33,075 nt of DNA from contig JAHEBA010000037.1 of the NCBI GenBank assembly GCA_024642465.1, positions 1 through 33,075 of the forward strand, in the 5' to 3' direction. Both the position numbers and the translations under genes were made by a program. The DNA is from Alphaproteobacteria bacterium (GTDB lineage Bacteria; Pseudomonadota; Alphaproteobacteria; Rhizobiales; Aestuariivirgaceae). Below, in pieces: positions 1-7,149 of the stretch. Each line of letters opens with the position of its first letter. The stretch's first letter is position 1. Under the pieces are notes generated by a model. That model worked only from the letters and a program-made list of their open reading frames with translations, did no database searches and had not been told where the DNA came from.

Positions 1-13
1 TGGTGCGGCGCAT
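1..13 (-). CDS. possible start of a gene running off the left edge
   Basis: On the minus strand an ATG at 13-11 is preceded by a strong purine-rich ribosome binding site (AGAGGGGGG, complement of 21-29) at a 7-base spacing. Only four codons (M-R-R-T) lie inside the window, so no product can be named. It would follow the oxoprolinase gene in the same direction and might belong to the same operon. The evidence is only the start codon with its ribosome binding site, so this may be chance. Confidence 0.25.
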
Positions 14-41
14 GGATTAGCCCCCCTCTGGCAAATGCTAA

Positions 42-95
42 GGCCTTGTCTACGTCAAGGCCAAGCTTTTGCTTTCTCCCCCTCAAGGGGGGAGA
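42..95. repeat. pair of hairpins downstream of the oxoprolinase gene
   Basis: There are two inverted repeats. GGCCTTG at 42-48 pairs with CAAGGCC at 56-62. TCTCCCCC at 75-82 pairs with GGGGGAGA at 88-95. Neither is followed by a good T-run in the minus direction, so termination of the oxoprolinase transcript is uncertain. The C-run/G-run hairpin resembles palindromic intergenic repeats scattered through many alphaproteobacterial genomes; that assignment is from memory. Confidence 0.4.
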
Positions 96-142
96 GGAAA
101 GTGCAGCTTTGTCCGCATAGCTGCCGTTGGCCAGCCGCAGCC

Positions 143-3100
143 TCACGCCTTTCCATACCCCCCGCCAGTCGGTGTCTGGATGATGATGGCATCGCCGGGG
201 TGAACCACGGTCTGGTCGCAGGCCTTGAGCTGCTCCATGGTGCCGCCGGCGCGGCGGCACCAGTTCTGGCCCACTTCGCCCGGTTCGCCGCCTTCCAGCC
301 CGAACGGCGGCACGCGCCGGTGGCCGGTCAGCAGCGACACGTCCATCTGTTCGAGGAAGCGCACGGTGCGCCGGATGCCGCCGCCGCCGGACCACTTGCC
401 GTGCCCGCCGGCATTCCTGCGGATGTGGAAGTCTTCCAGCACCACCGGGTAGCGGAACTCGAGGATTTCCGGGTCGGTCAGCCGCGTGTTGGTCATGTGG
501 GTGTGCACCGCCGGCGTGCCGTCGAAGCCTGGTCCTGCGCCGGTGCCGGAGCAGATGGTCTCGTAATACTGGTACTTCGCGTTGCCGAAGTTGAAGTTGT
601 TCATGGTGGACTGGCTGGCCGCCACCGCCTTCAGCGCGCCGAACAGGCAGGAGGTGACGGCCTGCGATACCTCCACGTTGCCGGCCACGACGGCTGCCGG
701 ATACTCCGGCGACAGCATGGTGCGCGGTGGCGTGATGATGGTGATCGGCTTGAGGCAGCCGGCGTTCATCGGGATGTTGTCGGCCACCATGCAGCGGAAC
801 ACGTACAGCACGGCGGCGTTGGTGACGGGCCGGGGTGCGTTGAAGTTGTTCGGCTGCTGTTCGCTGGTGCCGGTGAAGTCCACCGTCGCCGAGCAGCTGT
901 CGCGGTCCACGGTGATCTTCACGCGGATGTGCTGGCCCGCATCCATCTCGTAGTCGTATTCGCAGTCGTGCAGCGCCCCGATCACCCGGCGTACGCTTTC
1001 CTCGGCATTGTCCTGCACGTGGTTCATATAGGCCTGCACCACGTCGAGGCCGAACTGCTTCACCATCTTGGCGAGTTCCTGCACGCCCTTTTCATTGGCG
1101 GCGACCTGCGCCTTCAGGTCGGCGATATTCTGCGCCGGGTTGCGGCAGGGATACTCGCCGGAGGTCAACAGTTCGAAGGTTTCCTTCTCCAGGAAGGTGC
1201 CCCGGTCCACCATCTTGAAGTTGTCGATGACGACGCCTTCCTCGTGGATGGTCGTCGCCAGCGGCGTCATGGAGCCCGGCGCCATGCCGCCCACGTCGGC
1301 GTGGTGGCCGCGGCTGGCGGTGTAGAAGAGGATGGTCTTGCCGCCGGCGTCGAATACCGGTGTCACCACGGTGATGTCGGGCAGGTGGGTGCCGCCATTG
1401 TAGGGGGCGTTCAGCATGAAGACGTCGCCCGGGTGCATCACCGGATTGTTGGCGATGATGGTCTCCACCGACTTGTCCATGCTCCCCAGGTGCACCGGCA
1501 TGTGCGGGGCGTTGGCGACCAGTTGGCCCTCGGCGTTGAAAACGGCGCAGGAGAAGTCGAGCCGCTCCTTGATGTTCACGGAGTAGGCGGTCTTCTCCAG
1601 CGTCACGCCCATCTGCTCGGCAATCGACATGAACAGGTTGTTGAACACCTCCAGCATGACCGGGTCGGCGGTGGTGCCGATGGCAAACTCGCGCTTCGCT
1701 GCCATGGCGCGGGTCAGCACCATGTGGTCGAGCTTCGAGATCGTCGCCTGCCAGCCGGGTTCGATGACGGTGGTGTTGTGCGCCTCGATGATCAGGGCGG
1801 GGCCTGGCACGGTCATGCCGGGCTTGAGCTTCGACCGGTCATGGAGCGGGGCGTCGTGCCACTCGCCGCCGGCATATATCCGGGTGGTGTCCATGGGCGT
1901 TGCTTCACCGCCCGAAAGCGCGTGTTCCGGCTCGGCGGCATCAGACCCGCCGCCGACGGATTCCACCGTGACCGCTTCAACGATGATGTCGGTGCCCGGC
2001 GAGGTGAAGCCGAACTGTGCCTTGTGCGCGGCCTCGAAGGCAGCGCGCATCCGGTCGGCCGTATCGAGGTCGATATCGAGTGCGGAATCCGTGCCCTTGT
2101 AGCGCAGCAGCGTGCGTGGCCTGGTGACGATTGCCGGCGGGCAGATACCTTGTTCCACCAGCTCTTTTTCGGAGTCTTTTGAAAGGCTTGCAGCGATTTG
2201 CTTGAGGCGTGATTCAATTTCCGGCGCCAGCGTTTCCTCCACCGCGAGCTGCCGGTGCGAGCGGATGTCGGCGAGCCCCATGCCATAGGCCGACAACACG
2301 CCGGCGAACGGATGAATGTAGACCGTCTTCATGCCCAGCGTGTCGGCGATCAGGCAGGCGTGCTGTGCGCCGGCGCCGCCGAAGCAGTTCAGTGCGTAGC
2401 CCTGCACGTCGTAGCCGCGCTGCACGGAAATCTTCTTGATGGCGTTGGCCATGTTCTCGACCGCAATGCGGATGAAGCCCTCGGCGACGTCCTCCGGCGT
2501 CTTGCCGTCGCCGATCTCGTTGGCGAGCGCTTGGAACTTCCTGCGCACTGCATCAGCGTCTAGCGGCTCATCGCCATTGGGTCCGAACACTTTCGGGAAG
2601 TAGGCCGGGCTGAGCTTGCCGAGCATCACGTTGGCATCGGACACCGCCAGCGGTCCGCCACGCCGGTAGCAGGCGGGACCGGGGTTGGCGCCGGCCGAGT
2701 CCGGTCCCACGCGGAAGCGCGCGCCGTCATAGTGCAGGATAGATCCGCCGCCTGCCGCCACCGTGTGGATGCGCATCATTGGCGCGCGCATGCGCACGCC
2801 GGCCACCTCGGTCTCGAAGGCGCGCTCGAACTCGCCGTCATAGTGGGCAACGTCGGTCGAGGTGCCCCCCATGTCGAAGCCGATCAGCTTGTCGAACCCG
2901 GCCATGCGCCCGGTCTCGACCATGCCGACCACGCCGCCCGCCGGGCCGGACAGGATGGCGTCCTTGCCCTGGAACAGTTCCGCCGCCGTCAACCCGCCGG
3001 AGGACTGCATGAACATGAGCCGGCAGTCCGTACCCTCGGTGCCAAGCTCGCTTGCCACCTGGTCCACGTAGCGGCGCAGGATGGGGGAGAGGTAGGCGTC

Positions 3101-3730
3101 AACGACAGTGGTGTCGCCGCGTCCCACCAGCTTCATCAGCGGCGAGACCTCGTGGCTGATGGAGACCTGCGTGAAGCCGATCTCGCGGGCGATCTCGCCG
3201 GCGCTCACTTCATGGTCGGTGTACCGGTAGCCGTGCATGAACACGATGGCCACGGCGCGAATGCCGGCGTCATAGGCTGCCTGCAACGCGTCACGGGCGC
3301 CTGCTTCGTCCAGCGGCTGCTCCACCGTGCCGTCGGCCAGCACGCGCTCGTTCACTTCCTCGACGCGCTCGTACAGCAGTTCCGGCTTGATGATGTTGAG
3401 CGCGAAAATGTCCGGCCGCGCCTGGTAGCCGATCTCAAGCGCGTCGCGGAAGCCCTTCGAGGTGAGCAGCAGGGTGCGGTCGCCCTTTCGCTCCAGCAGC
3501 GCGTTGGTGGCGACGGTGGTTCCCATTTTCACCGTGTTGATGCGCTCGGCCGGAATGCGCTCGTTCTTGCCGACGCCCATCAGGTCGCGGATGCCCTGGA
3601 TGGCGGCGTCCTTGTAGCTTTCCGGATTCTCGGAGAGCAGCTTGTGCGCCTGAAGCGTTCCGTCGGGCTTGCGCGCCACCAGGTCCGTGAAGGTGCCGCC
3701 CCGGTCGATCCAGAAGTCCCATTTGGTCAT
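143..3730 (-). CDS. 5-oxoprolinase / hydantoinase A-B fusion protein
   Basis: A 1195-residue ATP-dependent amidohydrolase of the HyuA/HyuB (OplA) superfamily. The N-terminal half shows the nucleotide-binding signature RGGTFTD (residues 10-16) and the sugar-kinase-like HyuA core. The HyuB half begins near residue 675. The total length fits fused 5-oxoprolinases (about 1200 residues), which cleave 5-oxo-L-proline to glutamate with ATP. Related enzymes act on hydantoins or carboxylate ketones, so the substrate is inferred. No signal peptide is visible, so it is probably cytosolic. The gene is divergent from a MarR-family regulator with a 112-bp shared intergenic region, and a consensus TTGACA promoter element there overlaps a palindromic operator. 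This suggests substrate-responsive repression. Start ATG 3730 is chosen because it gives the family N-terminus directly. Confidence 0.9.
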   Translation of the reverse strand: MTKWDFWIDRGGTFTDLVARKPDGTLQAHKLLSENPESYKDAAIQGIRDLMGVGKNERIPAERINTVKMGTTVATNALLERKGDRTLLLTSKGFRDALEIGYQARPDIFALNIIKPELLYERVEEVNERVLADGTVEQPLDEAGARDALQAAYDAGIRAVAIVFMHGYRYTDHEVSAGEIAREIGFTQVSISHEVSPLMKLVGRGDTTVVDAYLSPILRRYVDQVASELGTEGTDCRLMFMQSSGGLTAAELFQGKDAILSGPAGGVVGMVETGRMAGFDKLIGFDMGGTSTDVAHYDGEFERAFETEVAGVRMRAPMMRIHTVAAGGGSILHYDGARFRVGPDSAGANPGPACYRRGGPLAVSDANVMLGKLSPAYFPKVFGPNGDEPLDADAVRRKFQALANEIGDGKTPEDVAEGFIRIAVENMANAIKKISVQRGYDVQGYALNCFGGAGAQHACLIADTLGMKTVYIHPFAGVLSAYGMGLADIRSHRQLAVEETLAPEIESRLKQIAASLSKDSEKELVEQGICPPAIVTRPRTLLRYKGTDSALDIDLDTADRMRAAFEAAHKAQFGFTSPGTDIIVEAVTVESVGGGSDAAEPEHALSGGEATPMDTTRIYAGGEWHDAPLHDRSKLKPGMTVPGPALIIEAHNTTVIEPGWQATISKLDHMVLTRAMAAKREFAIGTTADPVMLEVFNNLFMSIAEQMGVTLEKTAYSVNIKERLDFSCAVFNAEGQLVANAPHMPVHLGSMDKSVETIIANNPVMHPGDVFMLNAPYNGGTHLPDITVVTPVFDAGGKTILFYTASRGHHADVGGMAPGSMTPLATTIHEEGVVIDNFKMVDRGTFLEKETFELLTSGEYPCRNPAQNIADLKAQVAANEKGVQELAKMVKQFGLDVVQAYMNHVQDNAEESVRRVIGALHDCEYDYEMDAGQHIRVKITVDRDSCSATVDFTGTSEQQPNNFNAPRPVTNAAVLYVFRCMVADNIPMNAGCLKPITIITPPRTMLSPEYPAAVVAGNVEVSQAVTSCLFGALKAVAASQSTMNNFNFGNAKYQYYETICSGTGAGPGFDGTPAVHTHMTNTRLTDPEILEFRYPVVLEDFHIRRNAGGHGKWSGGGGIRRTVRFLEQMDVSLLTGHRRVPPFGLEGGEPGEVGQNWCRRAGGTMEQLKACDQTVVHPGDAIIIQTPTGGGYGKA

Positions 3731-3806
3731 TTTCGTTTTCCTGTCAGAGCTTCGCTCTTCCGCGCCTGTTGTGTGGGCTGGTACATTGCAGCACGCAAAC
3801 CTGGTC

Positions 3807-3834
3807 TTGCCAACGTCTACAAATTATCGATAAA
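3807..3834 (+). promoter_or_regulatory. candidate promoter of the MarR-type gene
   Basis: TTGCCA (3807-3812) and GATAAA (3829-3834) are separated by 16 bases. A start site about seven bases downstream falls almost on the ATG at 3843, and no Shine-Dalgarno sequence is visible, so a leaderless or near-leaderless mRNA is possible. Confidence 0.35.
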
Positions 3835-3841
3835 ATGTCAA
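3814..3841 (-). promoter_or_regulatory. candidate promoter of the oxoprolinase gene
   Basis: On the minus strand a perfect -35 TTGACA (3841-3836) is followed after 16 bases by a weak -10 TAGACG (3819-3814). The spacer is almost exactly filled by the palindrome at 3819-3838. The leader to the ATG would be about 75-80 bases. Confidence 0.45.
3819..3838. promoter_or_regulatory. candidate MarR operator, 20-bp palindrome
   Basis: The sequence fits ACAnnTTATCGATAAnnTGT, with eight of ten base pairs symmetric around a perfect TTATCGATAA core. It covers the spacer of the minus-strand promoter and the -10 region of the plus-strand promoter. Size and position suit a MarR dimer repressing both its own gene and the divergent oxoprolinase gene. 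Confidence 0.55.
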
Positions 3842-3842
3842 C

Positions 3843-4367
3843 ATGAGTGAACGCAAAAGCCACAAGCTCGGACCAATCGTGTCCTCCTCGCACCTGGCGC
3901 AAGGCGCCATGCCGGCCCTGTCGGAGTTCGAGTTCGGGCTGATCATGGCGAGCCACGCCTTCCACCGCTGGATGGTACGCTGCATGACCGCCGCGGGCCA
4001 CCCCGGCATGTCAGCGCTGGACGTTTTGGTGCTGTTCTCGGTTCACCACCGCACCAAGCCGAAGCGGCTGGCCGACATCTGCCTCGTGCTGAACGTGGAA
4101 GACACCCACCTCGTCACCTATGCCTTGCGCAAGCTGGAGGCTGCGGGGCTGGTCAAGTCCGGTAAGTCGGGCAAGGAGAAAACGGTTACGCTGACGGAGA
4201 AGGGCGAGCAGGCCTGCATTAAATACCGCGAAGTGCGCGAGGATCTGCTGGTTGACACCATCCGCTCGCTGGGCCTGAAGCCAGAGACGGCAAGCGAACT
4301 GGCGCGCGAACTGCGCGTGCTGTCGGGCCACTATGACCAGGCCGCACGGGCGGCTGCCTCACTTTAA
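3843..4367 (+). CDS. MarR-family winged-helix transcriptional regulator
   Basis: A 174-residue protein with a winged-helix DNA-binding domain at about residues 55-125. It has a helix-turn-helix with the recognition helix in the segment THLVTYALRKLEAAGLV, followed by a charged wing (KSGKSGKEKTVTLTEKGE) typical of MarR proteins. Helices on both sides would form the dimer interface. The gene is divergent from the oxoprolinase, and the palindrome at 3819-3838 ends five bases before its ATG. The inference is local repression of the oxoprolinase and autoregulation, relieved by a ligand that may be the enzyme's substrate. No ribosome binding site precedes the ATG. The effector cannot be read from the sequence. 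Confidence 0.8.
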   Translation: MSERKSHKLGPIVSSSHLAQGAMPALSEFEFGLIMASHAFHRWMVRCMTAAGHPGMSALDVLVLFSVHHRTKPKRLADICLVLNVEDTHLVTYALRKLEAAGLVKSGKSGKEKTVTLTEKGEQACIKYREVREDLLVDTIRSLGLKPETASELARELRVLSGHYDQAARAAASL

Positions 4368-4380
4368 TTCGCCGCGTTCA

Positions 4381-4408
4381 TTGAATCTTAACAATTGGCA
4401 CCTATATT
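4381..4408 (+). promoter_or_regulatory. candidate sigma70-type promoter
   Basis: TTGAAT (4381-4386) and TATATT (4403-4408) are separated by 16 bases in an AT-rich patch just after the regulator gene. TTCA-N7-TTAAC at 4377-4392 differs by one base from the CtrA consensus TTAA-N7-TTAAC and overlaps the -35 element. Confidence 0.5.
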
Positions 4409-4414
4409 CAGTCT

Positions 4415-4497
4415 CAATAGCGCCGAGGCCGGATGTACGCCAGGTGCGCTGAAACCGATCTCGTTGCGGCAAACGCCGCCAACTTGATCGGTTTTTT
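4415..4497 (+). ncRNA. candidate small RNA or leader/attenuator
   Basis: Promoter elements at 4381-4408 predict a start near 4415, and an intrinsic terminator ends at 4497, giving a transcript of about 83 bases with no convincing coding content. A 5' helix can form between GCGCC (4420-4424) and GGTGC (4443-4447, one G-U pair), followed by the terminator helix. It could be an independent small RNA, or a leader controlling the META-domain gene at 4559. I could not match it to an RNA family. Confidence 0.35.
4453..4497 (+). terminator. intrinsic terminator with a two-part stem
   Basis: AACCGATC (4453-4460) pairs with GATCGGTT (4486-4493). An inner helix GCGGC/GCCGC (4466-4470 with 4475-4479) is capped by AAAC, and six T's run from 4492 to 4497. 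It could end the regulator transcript, the candidate small RNA, or both. Confidence 0.7.
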
Positions 4498-4558
4498 GGT
4501 TTTCACGGCCCGGCAAGCCCGATTGACCGCGCCCGTTCGCGGCGTCCATATTCAGCCG

Positions 4559-4942
4559 ATGAAACGCGTTCTCATTCTTCTCGCGCTGGCGCTTGCCGCG
4601 CCGCCTGCTTTTGCCCAGGACAATCCGCTTGCCGGCTCGGAGTGGGGCACGGGCGTGGCTGTCGACCAGCGCTCGGTGCAGTTCGGCGCAGATGGCCGCG
4701 CTTTCGGCAATGCCGGATGCAACACGTTCATGGGCAGCTACGCCGCCGACGGCGTCAACCTGAAGCTGGGGCCGCTGGCGACGACGCGCAAGATGTGCGG
4801 CGAGATGCGCATGGCGCATGAAAAGGTCTGGCTGGACATGTTGCAGCGGATCGACTCTTACCGGCTCAATGACGACCGGTTGCAGCTGATGGATGCCGGG
4901 AACAAGGAAATCATCACGCTGACGCGGCGCAACTACAACTAG
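4559..4942 (+). CDS. secreted META-domain (HslJ-like) protein
   Basis: A 127-residue protein with a classical signal peptide (MKRVLILLALALAAPPAFA) and a predicted cleavage before Gln-Asp. A single META domain fills the mature part. The family core is visible as GNAGCNTFMGSY near residues 50-61, followed by LGPLATTRKMC. The two cysteines of these motifs may form a disulfide. There is no lipobox cysteine after the signal peptide, so a soluble periplasmic protein is expected. META proteins such as HslJ are linked to heat or antibiotic stress, but their biochemical role is unknown. The frame is open upstream to 4433, but ATG 4559 is chosen because it starts the signal peptide. The aldo/keto reductase gene follows after two bases. 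Confidence 0.8.
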   Translation: MKRVLILLALALAAPPAFAQDNPLAGSEWGTGVAVDQRSVQFGADGRAFGNAGCNTFMGSYAADGVNLKLGPLATTRKMCGEMRMAHEKVWLDMLQRIDSYRLNDDRLQLMDAGNKEIITLTRRNYN

Positions 4943-4944
4943 GG

Positions 4945-5937
4945 ATGACCGACATGGAATACGTGAAACTGGGCGCTGCGGGCGTCAAGGTGTCGAAGCT
5001 TTGCCTCGGCATGATGAGCTATGGCACCGCTGGATGGCCGCATCACCCCTGGGTGCTGGGCGAGAAGGATGCACAGCCGTTCCTGAAAGGTGCGCTGGAT
5101 GCCGGCATCAATTTCTTCGATACGGCCGATTTCTACTCCGTCGGCGTCAGCGAGGAAATTCTCGGCAATTTCGTCAAGGCCAACATGAAGCGGTCCGGCG
5201 CCGTGATTGCCACCAAGGTTTGCCTTACCATGGGCGACGGTCCGAACGACAAGGGCCTGTCGCGCAAGCACATCATGGAAGCCATCGACGCTTCCCTGAA
5301 GCGGCTGAAGACCGATTACGTGGACCTTCTCTACATTCACCGGCTCGACCATGACACGCCGATGGAGGAAATGGCCGAGGCGCTGAATGACGTGGTCCGC
5401 TCGGGCAGGGCGCTCTATCTCGGCGCTTCGTCCATGTGGGCGTGGCAGTTTGCAAAGGTGCGTGAAATGCAGCGGGCCAATGGCTGGGCGCGTTTTGCGG
5501 TCATGCAGAACTTCTATAACCTCTGCTACCGCGAGGAAGAGCGCGAGATGATCCCGTATTGCAAGTCTGAAGGCGTGGCGCTGGTGCCGTGGTCGCCGAT
5601 GGCGCGCGGGTTCCTCGCCGGCAACAAGCCGAAGGATGGCACGGGTGCCACGTCGCGCGGCCAGACCGACAAGATCGCACAGGGCTATTTCGGCACCAGG
5701 CAGGACTTTGCCATTCTTGCGCGTGTCGAGAAGCTCTCGGAAAAGCTTGGGGTCAAGCCGGCTCAAGTTGCGCTGGCCTGGGTGCTGGCCAAGGGCGTGA
5801 CCTCGCCGATCATCGGTGCGACCAAACCGCATCACCTGTCAGACGCCGTCGCCGCCCTCGACATCAAGCTGACGGACGCGCAGATCGCCTCGCTGGAGGC
5901 CCCCTATGCGCCGCGTCCCGTTCAGGGCCACTCGTAG
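4945..5937 (+). CDS. aldo/keto reductase
   Basis: A 330-residue NADPH-dependent oxidoreductase with a (beta/alpha)8 barrel. Visible family features are the N-terminal LGAAGVKVSKLCLGMMSYG, the catalytic Asp/Tyr segment FFDTADFYSVGVSEE (residues about 53-67), the Lys in VIATKV (about residue 93), the His in LLYIHRLDHDTP (about residue 132), and the C-terminal cofactor segment SPIIGATKPHHLSDA. The length is normal for the YajO/AKR11-12-like branch. The physiological carbonyl substrate is unknown. The gene lies two bases after the META gene and 12 bases before a flavodoxin-like gene, so the three are probably co-transcribed. A second ATG at 4954 is a possible alternative start. Confidence 0.88.
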   Translation: MTDMEYVKLGAAGVKVSKLCLGMMSYGTAGWPHHPWVLGEKDAQPFLKGALDAGINFFDTADFYSVGVSEEILGNFVKANMKRSGAVIATKVCLTMGDGPNDKGLSRKHIMEAIDASLKRLKTDYVDLLYIHRLDHDTPMEEMAEALNDVVRSGRALYLGASSMWAWQFAKVREMQRANGWARFAVMQNFYNLCYREEEREMIPYCKSEGVALVPWSPMARGFLAGNKPKDGTGATSRGQTDKIAQGYFGTRQDFAILARVEKLSEKLGVKPAQVALAWVLAKGVTSPIIGATKPHHLSDAVAALDIKLTDAQIASLEAPYAPRPVQGHS

Positions 5938-5949
5938 AGTGGGCCACTC

Positions 5950-6414
5950 ATGACCAAACGCCTGCTCATCATCGCGCATGTGCCGTCGCCCAACACAGTG
6001 CGCCTGCGTGATGCGGCGGTGCGCGGAGCCTCGTCGCCAGAGGTGGCCGGTATCGAGGTGGTGTCCAAGACGCCGTTCGAGGCGGGCGTGGAGGATTTGC
6101 TGGCGTGTGATGGCATCATCCTCGGCACCACGGAAAACCTTGGCTACATGGCGGGTGCGCTGAAGGACTTCTTCGACCGCACCTACTACGGCGTGATCGA
6201 GGAAAGCCAAGGCCTGCCGCTTGGCGTCTACATTCGTGCAGGCCTTGACGGCACCGGCACGCGCCGCGCCATCGAAAGCATTACCGGCGGGCTTCGCTGG
6301 AAACTGGTGCAGGAACCGATGATCCTGCACGGGCAGTGGCAGGATGGCTTTGTGGCGCAGGTCGAGGAACTGGGTCTTGCCATGGCGGCGGGGCTTGAGG
6401 CCGGCGTCTTCTGA
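5950..6414 (+). CDS. flavodoxin-fold NAD(P)H oxidoreductase-like protein
   Basis: A 154-residue protein with a flavodoxin-like alpha/beta fold. Strand 1 and the phosphate-binding loop are LLIIAHVPSPNTVRLRDA (residues 5-22). A second FMN-contacting segment is DGIILGTTENLGYMAGALKD (about residues 54-73), and the third strand is LPLGVYIRAGLDGTG. This matches the flavodoxin / NADPH-dependent FMN reductase clan, although the first loop is less conserved than in true flavodoxins. The likely role is a flavin-dependent reductase. The gene sits 12 bases after the aldo/keto reductase, which suggests a small redox operon. Its specific partner and substrate are unknown. Confidence 0.75.
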   Translation: MTKRLLIIAHVPSPNTVRLRDAAVRGASSPEVAGIEVVSKTPFEAGVEDLLACDGIILGTTENLGYMAGALKDFFDRTYYGVIEESQGLPLGVYIRAGLDGTGTRRAIESITGGLRWKLVQEPMILHGQWQDGFVAQVEELGLAMAAGLEAGVF

Positions 6415-6429
6415 TTCTTCGGCAATGTG

Positions 6430-6458
6430 TCGACTTTTATCCTATAATGGACTATATT
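6430..6458 (+). promoter_or_regulatory. candidate promoter at the start of the structured gap
   Basis: TCGACT (6430-6435) and TATATT (6453-6458) have a 17-base spacer. A perfect TATAAT also lies at 6443-6448, though without an obvious -35. The region is AT-rich compared with its surroundings and sits right after a stop codon, so transcription could start here towards the structured element at 6468-6603. Confidence 0.4.
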
Positions 6459-6467
6459 CCTTCTCAC

Positions 6468-6603
6468 CGATCCTGAGAGGAACGAACGGACGCGTTGCCG
6501 CTTCGCAGGAAAGGCCGCCGGTTCCGGCAGCGATGCGTGGAGTAACGCCCGCGCCCCTCGTTGCCGGGCACCTGACACCGACCCGGTCCGGAAGGATCGC
6601 GTA
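6468..6603 (+). promoter_or_regulatory. candidate structured leader hiding a ribosome binding site
   Basis: CGATCCT (6468-6474) is perfectly complementary to AGGATCG (6593-6599). The pairing would close a domain of about 130 bases and sequester the AGGA of the GGAAGGA ribosome binding site (6590-6596) of the 31-codon ORF at 6604. The geometry is that of a translational riboswitch or thermosensor. I compared the conserved cores of the TPP, FMN, cobalamin, glycine, SAM, M-box and yybP-ykoY classes from memory and found no match. Existence of the fold and of a ligand are inference. Confidence 0.35.
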
Positions 6604-6699
6604 ATGCACAACCTGGATGCTGCCAATGGCGGGTCCGGAGAGAGCGGAAAGGTGCAGTCGCCTGCGGACGGGCCGCCTAAGACCATCCTGCGATCATGA
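6604..6699 (+). CDS. 31-residue small ORF with a strong ribosome binding site
   Basis: ATG 6604 to TGA 6697-6699 encodes 31 residues, starting MHNLDAANGG and ending PPKTILRS. GGAAGGA lies seven bases upstream, one of the best ribosome binding sites in the window. The peptide is hydrophilic, with no membrane segment or recognisable domain. Its stop codon sits in the loop of a perfect 9-bp hairpin (6688-6708), so translating ribosomes would disrupt that hairpin. This is the arrangement of a regulatory leader peptide. No plus-strand gene follows for more than a kilobase, which is odd for a leader, so it could instead be a free small protein or a relic. Confidence 0.35.
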   Translation: MHNLDAANGGSGESGKVQSPADGPPKTILRS

Positions 6700-6768
6700 T
6701 GATCGCAGAAAGATGATCGTCTTTCAGGTGCAGATCAGCTTATGCGCCCATGGGCGCATGCTGATCTG
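6688..6768. repeat. three consecutive hairpins
   Basis: CTGCGATCA/TGATCGCAG (6688-6696 with 6700-6708) is a perfect 9-bp stem. GAAAGA/TCTTTC (6708-6713 with 6720-6725) follows. CAGATCAGC/GCTGATCTG (6731-6739 with 6760-6768) then encloses a second perfect inverted repeat, ATGCGCCC...GGGCGCAT (6742-6759), after a TT bulge. No T-run follows the last stem, but a TATAAT lies at 6779-6784. Confidence 0.7.
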
Positions 6769-6816
6769 GTGAAGCGCCTATAATATACAAACAACCGGTG
6801 CGACGCTGAGTGGCCC

Positions 6817-6954
6817 GTGTTTCCTGGAAGTTTCTTAGAGCTCACGGCAGTCCACGCTGCGCGTAGACGCCTCCGCATGGGCGACCTGACCGGCCGGCGC
6901 GCGGTCACGCTTGCCTCGCTCCGCTCGAATGGAGACATGCTGATGGCAGTTTGA
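6817..6954 (+). CDS. short open frame with coding-like composition (doubtful)
   Basis: The frame is open from just after a TAA at 6781 to TGA 6952-6954. Possible starts are GTG 6817 (45 residues, starting with VFPGSFLELTA after the start-codon rule) or ATG 6877 (25 residues, MGDLTGRRAVTLASLR...). From 6877 the third codon positions are strongly G/C, as in real genes of this genome. No good ribosome binding site precedes either start, and no domain is recognisable. It may be a leader peptide, the remains of a gene, or chance. Confidence 0.2.
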   Translation: MFPGSFLELTAVHAARRRLRMGDLTGRRAVTLASLRSNGDMLMAV

Positions 6955-6975
6955 CATGTGCGGTTCCAAACACGC

Positions 6976-7063
6976 CGTCATGCCAGCGAAGGCTGGCATC
7001 CAATGCGCCGGTTCAATGAATTGCGGGCGTGGTTATTGGACCCCAGCCCGCGCTCGGGTGACG
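6976..7063. repeat. two-armed palindromic intergenic repeat
   Basis: Outer arms CGTCA (6976-6980) and TGACG (7059-7063), middle arms TCCAA (6999-7003) and TTGGA (7036-7040), and two inner hairpins (ATGCCAGC-GAAG-GCTGGCAT at 6980-6999 and CCCG-CGCT-CGGG at 7047-7058) form a cruciform-like element. It has the hallmarks of the CGTCAT...GGATCC...ATGACG repeats dispersed between alphaproteobacterial genes. Confidence 0.7.
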
Positions 7064-7090
7064 ATCGTGGAAGGCCGGCGCCGTGTTGCT

Positions 7091-7131
7091 CCACCCTCAC
7101 CCCAACCCTCTGCCGCCAGCGGGAGAGGGAG
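7091..7131. repeat. second palindromic intergenic repeat (CCCTCTCC type)
   Basis: CCCTCT (7106-7111) pairs with AGAGGG (7124-7129) within a CCCTCACCCCAACCCTCTG...GGGAGAGGG block, a widespread GC-rich intergenic repeat in proteobacteria. It lies just past the 3' end of the minus-strand transporter gene and may act as a transcription end or mRNA 3' stabiliser. Confidence 0.6.
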
Positions 7132-7149
7132 CCGCCGCTCCCTTTCACA

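Noticed and set aside
35..2182. Long plus-strand open frame (715 codons) opposite the oxoprolinase
   Set aside because: It is antisense to a clearly conserved enzyme; its composition (His, Val, Ala, Arg runs) is that of a mirror frame in GC-rich DNA, and it has no domain.
6735..6938. Minus-strand 67-codon frame across the hairpin cluster
   Set aside because: It is Arg/Ser-rich with no ribosome binding site, and it runs through three perfect hairpins; it is more likely an artefact of GC-rich palindromes than a gene.
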